Shown one piece after another: positions 12,483 through 24,030 of a stretch of 64,000 nucleotides of DNA. Every line of letters starts with the position of its first letter. The first letter of the stretch is position 1. The notes below the pieces were generated by a model. That model did not search any database and was not told where the DNA came from. It was given only the letters and a program-made list of their open reading frames with translations. Made by a program: the position numbers and the translations under genes. The DNA lies in assembly GCA_001972305.1 (NCBI GenBank), contig BDDD01000713.1, positions 434,001 through 498,000 on the forward strand. Reading direction: 5' to 3'. This DNA is from Cephalotus follicularis. Its lineage: Eukaryota; Streptophyta; Magnoliopsida; Oxalidales; Cephalotaceae.

Positions 12483-13800
12483 CTTTAGAAAGAGATTTAT
12501 GAGTTATTAGTCATTTTAGGTCATAGGTCCAATGTATGCACAACATTAATTTTTCAATCAAAGTAACTCCAAGTCATGGAACACCCTATTAAATCTATGT
12601 TCATAACCATCCAATGATCACTAATTAACCTCCAATTGAACCACAAAATATCAAGCATGCCATAAGAATGCCGCAGGTCAAGCTAGGGTTTCACAGCTTC
12701 GGCTCCAAGCATACAAAAGCATTAGGGTTTGCCTAGCAAACCTTAAGCAACCCGTGTGTTCCACTCAACCAAACCCTAAGGGTTCGGTTAGGGTTCCAAA
12801 ATGAAACCCTAAGGGTTCAACTAGGGTTCCACCATGAAACCCTAGCAAACCTAAAAGAAAACATAAGAAAAGGAGAAGGAGTTAGGGTTTCCATTACCTC
12901 CCTTGATGGCTCCTGCCTTCAAGCTTCTCCCTTTACACTTTAAGCTACTTTGCTTCTCCTCCAAGCTCCAAGAACCCGAGCCTTCAAGTCTCCAAGATCA
13001 CCAAGAACCCGTGGGTACAAGGGCTCCATCCCAAGGCTCCAAAAGAAAACTCTCAACTCACACACTCTTGAAACTTCAATCACACACCATGTAAGGATTC
13101 CAAGAACAAGATGATCTCCAAGAAACCTAACTATGTGGGGAGTTACAAAACCCTAATCTAGTGATCAAGATAGATCAAGATACACTACAAGGAATAGTGT
13201 AACTCCACCTATAAAGATCAAGGGAAGAAGATAGGAGAAGAGAAGTGCGTTATTCCTTTCTTCAAAAGCTCCAAGCTTGATCTTCAATGTCCAACAATGG
13301 AGAAATGAGCAAGGAAGAAGATGAAGAAAGAATAGAGAGCTATGGCTGAAATAGAGAGAGAGGCAGGAATGAGTGTTGTTCGATCCAAAGCCTTTCTTTC
13401 AACACATAAATGTCTCACTTACTCTCTCTTACACAAGCCATACCTCTCTTACACAAGCCCATACCTTCACATGTCCCTTGAGTGTCCAACACACAATTGA
13501 CGTGAATTTTTGAATTCCAAATTCTACTCTCATGGAAGGTTTGGCCACCACATGCATGGGACAAGGCCTTGCCGTCCCATGCCTCTCCTTTTTACTCATC
13601 TCACACTTCACATGGGCTTGAGTGTAAAACACACAACCTTTGACTTGAATGCTTGTTTGTGGTGATGCCAAGACTCCACCTCCATGTGGTGACAAGTGTC
13701 CAGCAAATCATGGCATTCATGCAAAGTGGAATCTCCAAGATGCTATCCTCCCATCAAGTGACACGTGTCAAACGACTGCTTGCTTAGATCTCACTTGAGG
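12483..13800 (-). repeat. Putative 5' LTR of copia E (outer end uncertain)
   Basis: The inner edge is set by the primer site at 12471-12482. The outer edge is only a guess near the change of sequence character at about 13800. The region contains scattered AAACCCTA motifs (12720-12850) and CT-rich stretches. No second LTR copy is in the window to confirm the ends, and the terminal CA next to the primer site is not clear. Confidence 0.45.
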
Positions 13801-15040
13801 TTAGACAAGCCTTTTAAATAGTTTTACTACATTGATTGCATGGACTATGATCCATCCACCGACCGACCCATCGTATCGAATAATTGAGTAGTCGTGTCCA
13901 TTAATTGATTGATTGCGACCATAGGTACATAAGCGATCTCTAATATGGAATGCTAGGCGATGGTTAAATGTCCATTTGTTCCTTCTAGTTAGACACTTGC
14001 CGACTATGGGCTTTTGATATTGATATTTGATTGATTGATTGTATTGTTCATATTTGAGCGACCGCATGACTGTAGTCAGACATATTGATCGATGGTTATA
14101 TATCCATTTGTTTCCTCTAATTAGATCATCAATGTCTTCGGGCTATTGATTGAGCCTCTTACGGGTAGAGCCACATCGTATTGAGCTGCCTGCAGGGAGA
14201 GCTACTATGCTCTGATGGCACCAACCACTGATGTATGTACTCAGATGGCACCAACCACCGAGTATGAGCTTAGACTGGCACCAACCACTAAGTAAGGTTA
14301 GTTGATCGAGTTTGACCAATCCAAGACAACTAGACTCGACTAGCCACTCTTTTTAAAGGACTATATACTATGGGCTAAGCTATCGATATTGACATTGATA
14401 TTGATATTGACATTGTACACATTGGAGATCATATACTCTATAGGATTTATTAGGTGTATTTATACGTCGTTATTGATTGTATGATAGATGATTGATAGGA
14501 TTGATTGATTAGGTCCCATTCCTATACGCTGGTATGGGATGGTAGTATACGAATGGTAGATCATAATTGTCATTCATGCATTCACATGCCATACATTGAT
14601 ATAGTATCTATTGATATTGATATTGCATACCTGTACATGGCATAATCTACGCATGGGGATACATCTATTTGGCATTTTGGCTAACCCATCTTCTGGGATG
14701 AGGCATCTATTTTGGTATAGGTGATATAGCGGGGATCAACTGTCATGGAGATTATTAGCTGGCAGTTGACTATGCTAAAGTATGAAGTGTACTGAACCTT
14801 TTCGCTTATATTGTTTTATCATAGCATATATTGTACTTGGATTTGGATTGAATCAACTTTGGGCTTGTAATAATTAGTATAATTTACTGTTATTACTTTA
14901 AGAGCTTGAAGCATGCTATGTAATAAAAGTTTTTAATTATCTTGTTTTTTGATACATTACATAAGTCTAACTATTGTATATTTACTGTATTGTACTAAAA
15001 GTAACGCCTCAGATTCGTAATCCCGAAGCGGAGTGTTACA
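13801..15040 (+). repeat. Gypsy LTR fragment F (Tekay-type), plus orientation
   Basis: The right end reads CGGAGTGTTACA at 15040, typical of a Tekay LTR 3' end. The part from about 14330 is clearly related to the gypsy C LTR at 42078-42870 (shared CTAGCCAC, CTATAGGATTTA and TTTGGCTAACCCA blocks). It is also related, in reverse orientation, to the gypsy D LTR. No primer site follows, so it is a solo or truncated LTR. Inside are a diverged duplication (about 13960 and 14090), three GGCACCAACCACT units at 14218-14290 and TTGATA-type simple sequence. Confidence 0.7.
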
Positions 15041-15148
15041 AACAAAACCGGTTAATCTGCTCAACTTTAAATGGAAGTCCTACGATGGGTGCCATCTAGG
15101 AAAACTGTGGAAGTAGGTAGTATTGAATAAACTACTTTAAAACTCCTC

Positions 15149-15195
<47 letters not shown>

Positions 15196-16207
15196 GTTTA
15201 CTTGGAGATTGCTTGGTGCTCATGCTCAAAAGTTAATGCATTTACCAACTCAAAATCACATCTGATTTAGCATGTACCCAGATCAGACGTAGCTTCATTA
15301 AGACATATCTGATTGACAGTAATAGAATATCTTAATCAAACACAGCCTTCTCCACTAAACTCTATTAAACCACTGCAGAGGTTGTTCAACTAAGAGGTTA
15401 ATTGTGATCTATTTATCAAGAAAATATCAAAACAGACAATATGTGGTAACACCATATCTTGATCAAGAATAAACGTTTATTTGACTAATCATATTACAAC
15501 CTCTTCCAACGTGAAGTCAATTAACCTTGATCAAGATATGGCTGAAGAGATATGATCAAATTGGCTTAAGAGGTATGATCAAATTGCCAATCAGCCTAAT
15601 GGCATAAATATCAAATTTCTCCTTGAACTTAGGAGGTATGATCAAATTGTCCCATGGACTCAATTTCAATCAAATTGGGTACCTACACTTTCAAAACAAT
15701 GTAAATATAGGCCCTTGGTGGATGGGAAAATAGATGAAGTTGAAATGGAATTAACGGTACTGAAGTAGTGCCTACTAAATGTCAAACTTACGGATGTTGA
15801 CCGTCGTTTGTGCCATTTCAACACTATTTGATTTTTTATTAGCTCTGGGTTGAAATTTATCCATTTTTATAAGTTTTCATCCTTAATTAATTGATCCAAA
15901 TTTTGTGTTCAGTGATTAAATTTATGCAAAATAAAATATTTTTTATTTGATGAAATATATAATCTCATCTGTCCCAAGCCCTCAAAAATAATAAAAATAA
16001 AAATAAGTACATATGGTTTTTTTTAGTCACATGTTTCTATTAAATCCACGTGAACATATGGTTATTTATTGTAGTAAGATTAACATTTATTTTTAGTAAA
16101 ATCAAAGCAAAAGGTAAATATAACAAAATATAACACAATTTCTTCTTATGACTAGTGAAGACTTTAATAAAAGTGGCAACTACTTTTACCTCGTTAATCA
16201 ATAATAG
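15041..16207. other. Non-coding spacer
   Basis: AT-rich sequence with no gene or element recognised, apart from the (CT)n run at 15153-15192. Confidence 0.6.
15153..15192. repeat. (CT)n microsatellite
   Basis: About 19 uninterrupted TC dinucleotides. Confidence 0.98.
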
Positions 16208-18370
16208 ATTTTTTTTTTTTTGAACAAGTTCAAATATGTGTATATTTATATCCAAATATACAAAGGAAACAAAACACCCTAAGGATGGAAAGCATCTTAG
16301 AACCCTGCTTGTTTAAAACACGAGCGGAGCCAAGCCAAAAAAAACCTATCCATACTGAAAACATTGGGTACTACCCAAAACTAGAGCAACAAAAACAGTG
16401 TCAATCTTGTTTATAAACACAAGAATGGCCATACATGAAAAACATAGCAGGGTACTTAAATTAGAACAAGATACATAGGGCTTGAAGGGTTACTACTAGG
16501 CCACATGACACAATAGAGGAAAAACAGCCTCCATGCTTCGAGAGAATGGCTTGCCAGCAAGGTACCGGCATACATCCTCATATCACAAGTAGAGAAACCC
16601 ACTCCAAAGCCTTGAAAACCAGCCGGCACAGCAACTGTGCTCTTGAAAACCTACCAACAGACCATCCTCCATTTCTTCCCAACCATCCTCACAAGCACGC
16701 TCCGCACATACCAGTAGCAAGGCCACATGACAACGACAGCAGGCAGAACAACGCAACCGGCAGCTGCAAACACCCAACACCACAGCCATACCTAGCACCA
16801 CAGTCATAGCATCACAGCTAATCATAACAGGGCCATCTCCACTTGGCAAAAGAGCTTCCCTCCAAACCAGCAAAGGAGCAGATCATCTAAAATGCTTAAG
16901 AAAGTGATATGGGAGATTCCAATTGTGGGCAATGGCTCTGTTAGTCGGGAAATCCAGAACGGGTTTCATGCCTAGGCACTTGCATAACAAAGAATTGGCA
17001 ATTTGGTGGTCGATGCTTGCCTGGTCCGAATAATCATTGCGAAAGACTCTGTTGTTGGACTCGCTCCAGCAGAAGTAGGTTGCAGCAGCCAGAGCAATTC
17101 TAGAAATCCAACGCTTGAAACTCTTACCCCTAAGCCTGTCCGTCACCCACTGCGACTCTGCACTCCAGGATTTATAGGACCTCTTGAAGCCACATTTCTA
17201 TAGGCAACGGGTCCACACACCCGCGGTGTATCTGCACTCAAAAAACAAGTGATCAGTAGATTCTGAACCTCCACAACCAAAAACACACGGGTTCGTAGCC
17301 ACCACCCCGAATTTCCGTAACTTGTCCTTCATTCTATGTGCATTGTGGAAGGTGAGCCATAGACAGAAACTGTGTTTGGGAATGCAATTCAGAAACCACA
17401 CTATATCTGCCCAAATAGCTTTATGCATGGTATGTCTGATACTCTGCCATGCTGTCTTACAAGAGAAGCCCTTCCACTTAGTCATCTAGTGTATACCATC
17501 GCCTCCCGCCACTATCGGAATACTCCATGTTATCCTGCTGATCACCTAGAGTTCCCATGCAACTGTAGGCCAATCCCACTGTCCGTTTGTGATCACTGCC
17601 GAGAGTTTGGCATTGAGGGGAATACGTGCATCATACACTACCCTACTGCCATATTCGGATAAGATGGAATGTCCTCTGAACCACGGATCCAACCAGAGGG
17701 TGATCCTGTCATGATCCGAAATGCTGAATACCAGCGTTTCCGCAAGGTAATCCCGCATCTGAAGAATCTTCCTCCAACTCCACGAGCATTGATTTGTAAT
17801 GTTGACAGTCCAGAAGTTCTGGTTCTTGATCAACACCTTAAAACACCACTATACCCATACGAATTCTTTCTTCTTGATGATATCCCACCCTTGTTGCAAG
17901 ATGGCTACCTTGTTCCATGCTCTTATACTCTTAATTCCCAAGCCCCCTTCCTCTTTAGGGTGGCACACTTTGGCCCATGCAACCTTCCCCGCTCTCTTTG
18001 CATCTCCCACTCCAAACCATAAGAAGCTTCTAATGATCCGCTCATAATTGTGAATCACGGTAGCCAGCAAGACAAATGTTTTGCACCAGAAAACCTGTAT
18101 ACTAGAAAGAGTAGAGGAGATAAATTAGAGCCTTCCTCCAAAAGAAAGGTAATTGCTTGCACAATTCTTTACTCTTTTCACCATCTACTCTACCAGTGCA
18201 CTACAATCTTTCAAACCCAACCTGGTCGCAATAAGAGGAACTCCCCGATACCTTACCGGGAGCATGCCTTCCTTGATCCGAATAAGATCGGCAATGCTCT
18301 TCTTGGCGCTTGGACCTACATTCCCATAGAAAATTTGACTCTTGTCAAGGTTCGAGACCATTCCAGCGGC
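16208..18370 (-). mobile_element. L1-type LINE, 3' portion
   Basis: The run of T at about 16208-16220 on the plus strand is the poly(A) tail of a minus-strand non-LTR element. About 660 bp of 3' UTR precede the ORF2 C-terminus. The element is cut at about 18370 in the RT domain, where it joins Sirevirus 1 sequence. No target-site duplication was found around the copy, which fits a later deletion junction rather than a clean 5'-truncated insertion. Confidence 0.85.
16883..18370 (-). pseudogene. LINE ORF2 C-terminal part (RT thumb plus zf-RVT domain)
   Basis: The reading begins inside the RT domain (SNLDKSQIFYGNVGPSAKKS, LPVRYRGVPLIATRLGLKDC). It continues with the post-RT region (ATVIHNYERIIRSFLWFG, KVCHPKEEGGLGIKS, SDHDRITLWLDPWFRGHSIL) and the zf-RVT zinc domain (AIWADIVWFLNCIPKHSFCLW, CVFGCGGSESTDHLFFEC). 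It ends at 16883 (LPYHFLKHFR). Stops interrupt it near 18185, 17546 and 17485, with a frame change near 17200. The endonuclease and catalytic RT core are absent. In the family this protein nicks the target and copies the LINE RNA in place. Confidence 0.85.
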
Positions 18371-18484
18371 AGGGTCAGGGGAAGGCTCCCTAATGTCAAG
18401 CCTTTGCCTTTTATCTGATTTCTTAGGCTGGGAAGAGGATGCAGCATTCTTATGGGCAGTTCGTTTTGATCTAACCATTTTGTC
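18371..18484 (-). pseudogene. Sirevirus 1 3' ORF, N-terminal stub fused to LINE
   Basis: The ATG at 18484 opens a basic N-terminus (MVRSKRTAHKNAASSSQPKK) like the KR-rich start of the Sirevirus 2 3' ORF at 46512. After about 38 codons the sequence turns into LINE RT, and the fused frame runs on to 18185. The stub is too short to have the core domain seen in Sirevirus 2. The function of this ORF class is not known. The basic start could be a nuclear signal (inference). Confidence 0.6.
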
Positions 18485-18684
18485 AAACACTTGGTGAGCA
18501 CAACAGACAAACACTGAGAATGACAAAAACAGTTGGATTGGAAGATAGAAAAACGGTTTTTGATGACGAAAAGGAGTTCAGCAGATGGTTTTCGAACTAC
18601 TAGAACAATTTTTGAAAGAAAAATAGAGAGTAGAAAATTTTTCCAAATGTCCAGAAATGGGGGTAAGGTGAGATATGAACATGA

Positions 18685-18912
18685 GGTCGACGTTTTTATG
18701 AAGAAGTCGATTTCTGGATGAAAGACGTCGACGTGATTCTGAAGTCGTCGACGCGTTCCAAAAAAAATCAAAGGAAAACGCTGTGTTTTGAAAAGTATCG
18801 ACGCGTTTATAAGAAGTCGACGTATTTCAGAGAAACACAAAGAAATCGATGTTTTGAAAAGGAGATCGAGGTGATTTCATAAAACATAAAATTTTGCAGA
18901 AAAGAAGTCGAC
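18685..18912. repeat. Palindrome cluster upstream of Sirevirus 1 3' ORF
   Basis: GTCGAC/ATCGAT-cored motifs have centres near 18688, 18708, 18729, 18749, 18799, 18818, 18847, 18867 and 18909. Most steps are 19-21 bp. The cluster lies 200-430 bp upstream (minus strand) of the ATG at 18484, outside the LTR. Confidence 0.8.
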
Positions 18913-19034
18913 GTTTTTATTAAAAAAATAGAACAGTAAAGAACAAAAACACAATAACAGCTCACAATCAATCATCATATCAAAAGAGCATACAATTAAA
19001 TCAATCATTCAAGCAAATAAGCATCATTCAAGCT

Positions 19035-22000
19035 CACATAAACCTAATTCTCTTCCAAATTTTGAAAAAGAATTTTCATCAAGAGGTTTTGTGAAATTAT
19101 CCGCCACTTGTTTTTCGGTGGGAATATACTCTAAAACAATGTCCCACTTTCAACATGTTCTCTTAAGAAGTGGTATCTAATGTCAATATGCTTTGTCCTA
19201 GAATGATGAACTGGGTTCTTAGCTAGACAAATGCTACTAGTATTATCACATTTAATAGAGACATCCTTTACACAAATACCATAATCAACCAATTGTTGCT
19301 TTTGCCATAAGATTTGTGCACAACAACTGCCTACAGCAATATATTCAGCTTCGGTGGTAGATAAAGCAACTGAATTTTGCTTTTTACTAAACCAAGAGAC
19401 AAGCATGCTCCCTAGGTATTGGCATGAGCCACTAGTGCTCTTGCGGTCAACTTTATAACCACCAAAGTTGGCATCCAAGTAAGAATGTAAATCAAAACTA
19501 GAGTCTCGGGAATACCACAAGCCTAATGTAGGTGTGTATGCAAGATATTTAAAAAATACGTTTAACGGCAAACAAATGGGATTCTTTTGGATTAGATTGA
19601 AATCGGGCACACAAGCACGCACTAAACAAAATATCGGGTCTACTAGCAGTTAAATACAATAAAGACCCAATCATACTTCTATAAAGCTTTTGGTCAACAT
19701 TTTTACCTTGTTCGTCTTTGTCAAGCTTTGTAGAGGTGCTCATTGGAGTCTTGCTTGTTTTAGCTTTCTCCATTCCAAACTTCTTGAGAATTTCCTTTAT
19801 GTATTTTGTTTGGTTGATGAAGATTCCCTCTTTGTTTTATGTGACTTGTAGTCCAAGAAAGAAGTTGAGCTCTCCCATTAGACTCATTTCAAATTTGGAT
19901 TTCATGGTATTTGAAAATTCCTTGCACAAAGAGTTATTAGTAGATCCAAAGATAATATCATCAACATATATTTGAACAATAAGTAAATCATTGCCTTTAG
20001 ATTTTGTAAAAAGTGTAATATCAACATTACCTCATTTAAAATCACTTTCCATTAAAAACTTTGCCAGTCTCTCATACCAAGCACGAGGGGCTTGTTTGAG
20101 TCCATATAAAGCTTTGTTTAATTTGAAAACATGATTTGGAAAGTAAGGGTCCTCAAAACCTTGAGGTTGTTCAACATACACTTCTTCTTTAATAAAACCA
20201 TTTAAAAATGCGCTTTTCACATCCATTTGATATAACTTGAAATTATTAAAGCAAGCAAATGGAAGTAATAAATGAATGGATTCTAGTCTAGCAACCGGTG
20301 CATATGTCTCATCATAGTCTATTCCTTATTCTTGTGAATAGCCTTGGGCAACTAATCTAGCCTTGTTTCTAATGATGATTCCTTGATTATCCATTTTGTT
20401 TCTAAAAACCCATTTAGTCCCTATTACGAATGGTCCTTTGGTCTAGGTACTAAAGTCCAAACTTTGTTCCGTTCAAATTGGCTTAGCTCTTCTTGCATAG
20501 CTACAATCTAATTTTCATCTTTTTCGGCTTCTACAAAGTTTTTGGGTTCTAAGTGAGAAAGGAATGCAACATAGTTACAAGTGTTTGCACTAGATCTAGT
20601 CCTAATGCCTTGTTGAATATTACCAATGATAGCCTCATGTGGATGGTCTCTAACTACCTTGTATGTCTTATCTATAAGTTCTTTTTGGTAGCTTTCCTTA
20701 GGTTCTATATCTATGTCCTCCGAAGGTTCATGAAATTCTATACTATCATGAAAATGTGAACTAGAATCATGTAACTCATCAAAGACAACATGCATAGATT
20801 CCTCTACTAGTAGTGTACGTTTATTGAAACATCTATAAGATCTACTAGTAAGGGAGTAGCCAAGAAATATACCTTCATCCGCTTTCGAATCGAACTTACC
20901 AAGTTGATCTTTTCCATTGTTGTGTATGTAGCATTTGCATCCGAAGGCACGAAAGTAACTAATGTTAGGCTTTCTCTCCTTCCATAACTCGTATGGAGTC
21001 TTTTTGAGAATTGGCCTTATTGATGTTCTATTCAAATTATAACATGCGGTGTTTGTGGCTTCGGCCCAAAAATACTTTGGTAAATCATTTTTGCAAAGCA
21101 TTGTTCTAGTCATTTCTTCTAATGTTCTATTTCTCCTTTCAACAACTCCATTTTGTTGAGGAGTCCTAAGGGTTGAAAATTCATGTTTAAAACCATTTTT
21201 AATGCAATAATCATCAAAAATATTATTTTTGAATTCTTTGCCATGGTCGCTCCTAATTTTCAAAATAGAAAGTCCTTTTTCTTTTTGAACAATTTTACAA
21301 AAATTGGCAAAGAATGTAAAGGTTTCACTTTTATGTGCCAAAAAATAAACCCATGTGTACCTAGTGTAGTCATCAACAATAACATAAGCATAAGATTTTC
21401 CTCCTAAGCTTCTTATGTTTATTGGGCCAAAAAGATCCATATGGAGTAATTCAAGTGGCCTAGAAGTTGAGACAATGTTGGTAGATTTGAAACTTGCTCT
21501 AATTTGTTTACCTTGTTGGCAAGCATCACACAATTTATCTTTTTGAAAACTTAATTTTGGAAGACCTTTAACTAGGTCATGTTTCAAAATTTTTGCAATG
21601 GTTCTCATACTAACATGTCCAAGCCTTCTATGCCACATCCAACTATCTTCATTTAAAGAGACAAGGCATTTTACATTTTGATTTTGAAGGTCATTTAAAT
21701 TTATAACATAAACATTGCCTTCTCTTTGTCCAGTAAACTTAGTAGCATTATTATTGTTGTCTACAACTCTACATGATGTGTTTTCAAAAATAACTCTACA
21801 ATTCTTGTCACATAATTGACTTATGCTCAAGAGATTGTGTTTGAGTCCTTTTACATGCAATACATTAGTAATGGAAATGTCTTTGTTACCTATGGAGCCG
21901 GTTCCAACGATTTGTCCTTTTGTGTTATCTCCAAAGGTTACGTTTCCTCCGTCTTTTGGTTTCCAAGTTATGAATAGGCGTTTATTACCCGTCATGTGCT

Positions 22001-22046
22001 TGGAGCATCCGCTATCGAGGTACCAACGATATCTCTTTGGTGACAT
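19035..22046 (-). pseudogene. Sirevirus 1 pol (PR/INT-RT-RNase H), frameshifted
   Basis: A long open stretch (22046-20508, 512 codons) starts at the protease active site (WYLDSGCSKHMTG). It carries the pre-integrase zinc region (MWHRRLGHVSM, CDACQQGKQ) and the integrase core with Asp, Asp and Glu (LLHMDLFGPI, VIVDDYTRYTW, TPQQNGVVERRNR). A stop near 20508 and frame changes follow. RT is recognisable from MDVKSAFLNGFIKEEVYVEQ (20226) and YVDDIIFGSTN near 19955, and RNase H from LDANFGGYKVDRKSTSG to SRTKHIDIRYHFLR (about 19500-19150). The integrase part is the best preserved coding segment in the window. Confidence 0.88.
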
Positions 22047-22063
22047 CTACAAAACAAGAGAAT

Positions 22064-22686
22064 TTATGTTGAAGACTTTGGTACCCAAGTTGCTTTGGGT
22101 CCGGGGGGGTTAGTAACAAATATTCCTTTAGGAACCCATATAGTTCTTAATTTTAACAATTTATTTTTCAATAACAAATTTCTCTTATGCATGTCATTTC
22201 TCTTGCGATAGCAAGTGTGTGTAGTGTGGCCATATCTATTGCAATAATTACAAGTTATGCTAGATGAGATCTTTTGATTATCCTTCTTTTCAAGATATTT
22301 TTGAAAATGTTTAACATTGTTCATCTCATCATAACCTAGGCCAGCCTTGTTAAAAACACATCTTTGAAGACCTAAGAGCTTATCAAGTTTTTCACTACTA
22401 TTTGAAAATTTTGAGAAAGTCTTCTTAAGAGCATCGCTTTAGCATTTAATTGTACCTTCTTTCTATCATCATCCGTATATGAGCTTCTCAGTTTGAGAGT
22501 TTTGATACCTTCTTGCGAGATGATGTGAGGAAGTTCCGGGCCGTCAATGATAATGTCCCATAGGTTGAAGTCAAGAGCTTGAATAAATATTGTCATCTTT
22601 GCTTTCCAATGACTATAGTTGTTTCCATCGAAAAATGGAGGCTTTGAGATTGACATGCTTTCCTTATTTGACATATTCAATTCCAT
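22064..22686 (-). pseudogene. Sirevirus 1 gag with large internal deletion
   Basis: The start at 22686 (MELNMSNKESMSISKPPFFD) aligns with the Sirevirus 2 gag start at 48680. After LNAKA the sequence jumps to the block equivalent to DALKKSFSKFSN, so some 250 residues of capsid and coiled coil are missing (junction near 22440). A frame change near 22370 follows. The CCHC knuckle (CNYCNRYGHTTHTC) near 22250 and the tail WVPKGIFVTNPPGPKATWVP are retained. Confidence 0.85.
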
Positions 22687-22730
22687 GAAGGATCTTTGTA
22701 ATCTCTAACAATTAAGAAATAAGATTAACC

Positions 22731-22742
22731 TCTCTGATACCA
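22731..22742 (-). other. Primer binding site of Sirevirus 1
   Basis: Minus strand TGGTATCAGAGA, 11 of 12 matching the initiator Met-tRNA complement, two bases inside the LTR edge at 22745. Confidence 0.85.
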
Positions 22743-22744
22743 AT

Positions 22745-24030
22745 TGAAATAAACACTCTTGCAATATACAAGAGGGGCGGTGAATTGAATATTGATGTAA
22801 ATATCAGGAATTTAAAAACTTTAAAAGTAAAGAGAGAAGGGAAAGAAAAACTTCTCCGAATTTAGAGTGGTTCGGCTAACTCTTGCCTACGTCCACTTCT
22901 CCCAAGGGAGCTCCTTGAGTTTCCACTATCTCGAATTGATTATGGCAGCAATTCGTTACACCTTACAATTTCGTGATTGACCTCAATCACAAGACCTTGA
23001 CCTCAAGACCTTAGAGGATTCTCCTCTTTTATAAGTAATATGTGAAAGTGTTTACAAGATAACCTCTCAAATAGGTTGATATGACTTATACATATCACAA
23101 TATGAAACACTCAGAAAAAACTCAAGAGATAGAGCTTAGAAGCCTTTTAGAACACTATAGAACACTTTGAGCTTTTACACACTAGAATGCTTGAATTTGA
23201 TATCTCTCTTGATGTTGTGTAATTGATGTGAATTATTCTGAATTGTTGTAGTTCTTCTGAGGTTTGAGTCTTCCTTTTATAGGCAGAAAAGATTTGTAGT
23301 CGTTGCATAATTCATGGAAGCTTTTGATTTTAAAATGTGTTAGTGCAACTTTGAATTTGTCTCTGCTGATATAAAGACATCGATGTCTTTTAGAAAGGCG
23401 TCCATGTCTTTGATAGTTGATAGTCATTCTAAGTGCGCCAACTAGCCGTTCCATGTTTCCCGGGTCAAACCATTTAAAAAGGCGTCAATGTTTTTTTAAA
23501 GGCGTCGATGTCATTTCTGGGAAATGTCCAGGTATCTGAAGCTATGAACATCACATCGACTTCTTCTATACGGGTCGATGTCTTTTCTGGGAATTGCATA
23601 TAGGTCTAGAAAGGCGTCGATGTCTGTGGAAAGGGATCGACTTCTTTGCATGGACGTCGATGTCTTCATGAACAAGCATCGATGTCATCACTCGAAATTG
23701 TCCTATAACTTTGGCACCTCAAGACGTCGATGTCTTCTTGATAGGGATCGATGTCTTCTGTACGGACGTCGATGTCTTTGCTTGTAGGGATCGATGTCTT
23801 CATTAAAATTTGACCTGTAACTTCTGGCACTAAAGACGTCGATGTCTTCTTGAAAGGGATCGATGTCTTTTGTACGGACGTCGATGTCTTTTGCTTGAAG
23901 GTCGATGTCTTTGCCCAGTAGATGAGTTTTTGCCTTTTGTTGAACTTTCTAATATCTTGCACATCAAGTAAGCTTGTTAGATGCAAATATGTTATCATCA
24001 AAACTAGGATTTGAGACTGAATCGTCAACA
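22745..24030 (-). repeat. 5' LTR of Sirevirus 1 (1286 bp)
   Basis: It begins TGTTGACGATTCAG and ends GTGTTTATTTCA on the minus strand, with TG/CA ends. A TATAAAA box (minus strand) lies near 23281. The palindrome array (23377-23908) lies upstream of it in U3. Right of 24030 the sequence is that of the gypsy D LTR. Confidence 0.85.
23377..23908. repeat. Phased GACRTCGATGTC array in Sirevirus 1 LTR
   Basis: Eighteen sites have centres near 23381, 23402, 23486, 23506, 23557, 23576, 23618, 23638, 23658, 23680, 23728, 23749, 23770, 23792, 23840, 23861, 23882 and 23903. Within clusters the step is 19-22 bp, most often 21. Larger gaps are about 42, 48-51 and 84. Perfect or near GACGTCGATGTC and GATCGATGTC forms alternate in places. 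Confidence 0.92.

Larger units (their letters stand above)
6951..13800 (-). mobile_element. Ty1/copia element E, 3' truncated
   Basis: Minus-strand order is putative 5' LTR (about 12483-13800), primer site, a very long leader, gag, then integrase before RT, which defines Ty1/copia. It breaks off in RNase H at about 6950, so the end of RNase H and the 3' LTR are missing. The gag N-terminus (MAVSNAIARILETNKLEGPN) is that of a common plant copia group. The lineage was not determined. Confidence 0.85.
18371..24030 (-). mobile_element. Sirevirus 1 (Ty1/copia, SIRE/Maximus lineage), 3' end lost
   Basis: Minus-strand order is 5' LTR (22745-24030), primer site, gag, integrase, RT, RNase H, then a non-coding stretch with a palindrome cluster and the start of a 3' ORF. 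The gag start (SKPPFFDGNNYSHWKAKM) and the extra 3' ORF are Sirevirus traits. To the right, LTR fragments of gypsy D resume at 24031, so Sirevirus 1 inserted into that LTR. To the left it is cut at about 18371, so its 3' LTR and the other half of the gypsy D LTR are missing. Confidence 0.87.

Noticed and set aside
12720..12850. Clustered AAACCCTA motifs suggesting interstitial telomere repeats
   Set aside because: Motifs are irregularly spaced and separated by non-telomeric words, and they lie in a putative LTR.
13295..15045. AACAA on both sides as a duplication for LTR fragment F
   Set aside because: The left AACAA near 13303 is 500 bp outside the region of LTR similarity, so the match is probably chance.
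16190..18385. Target-site duplication around the LINE
   Set aside because: Sequence next to the poly(T) end is not repeated at the other end. A deletion junction explains the right side better.
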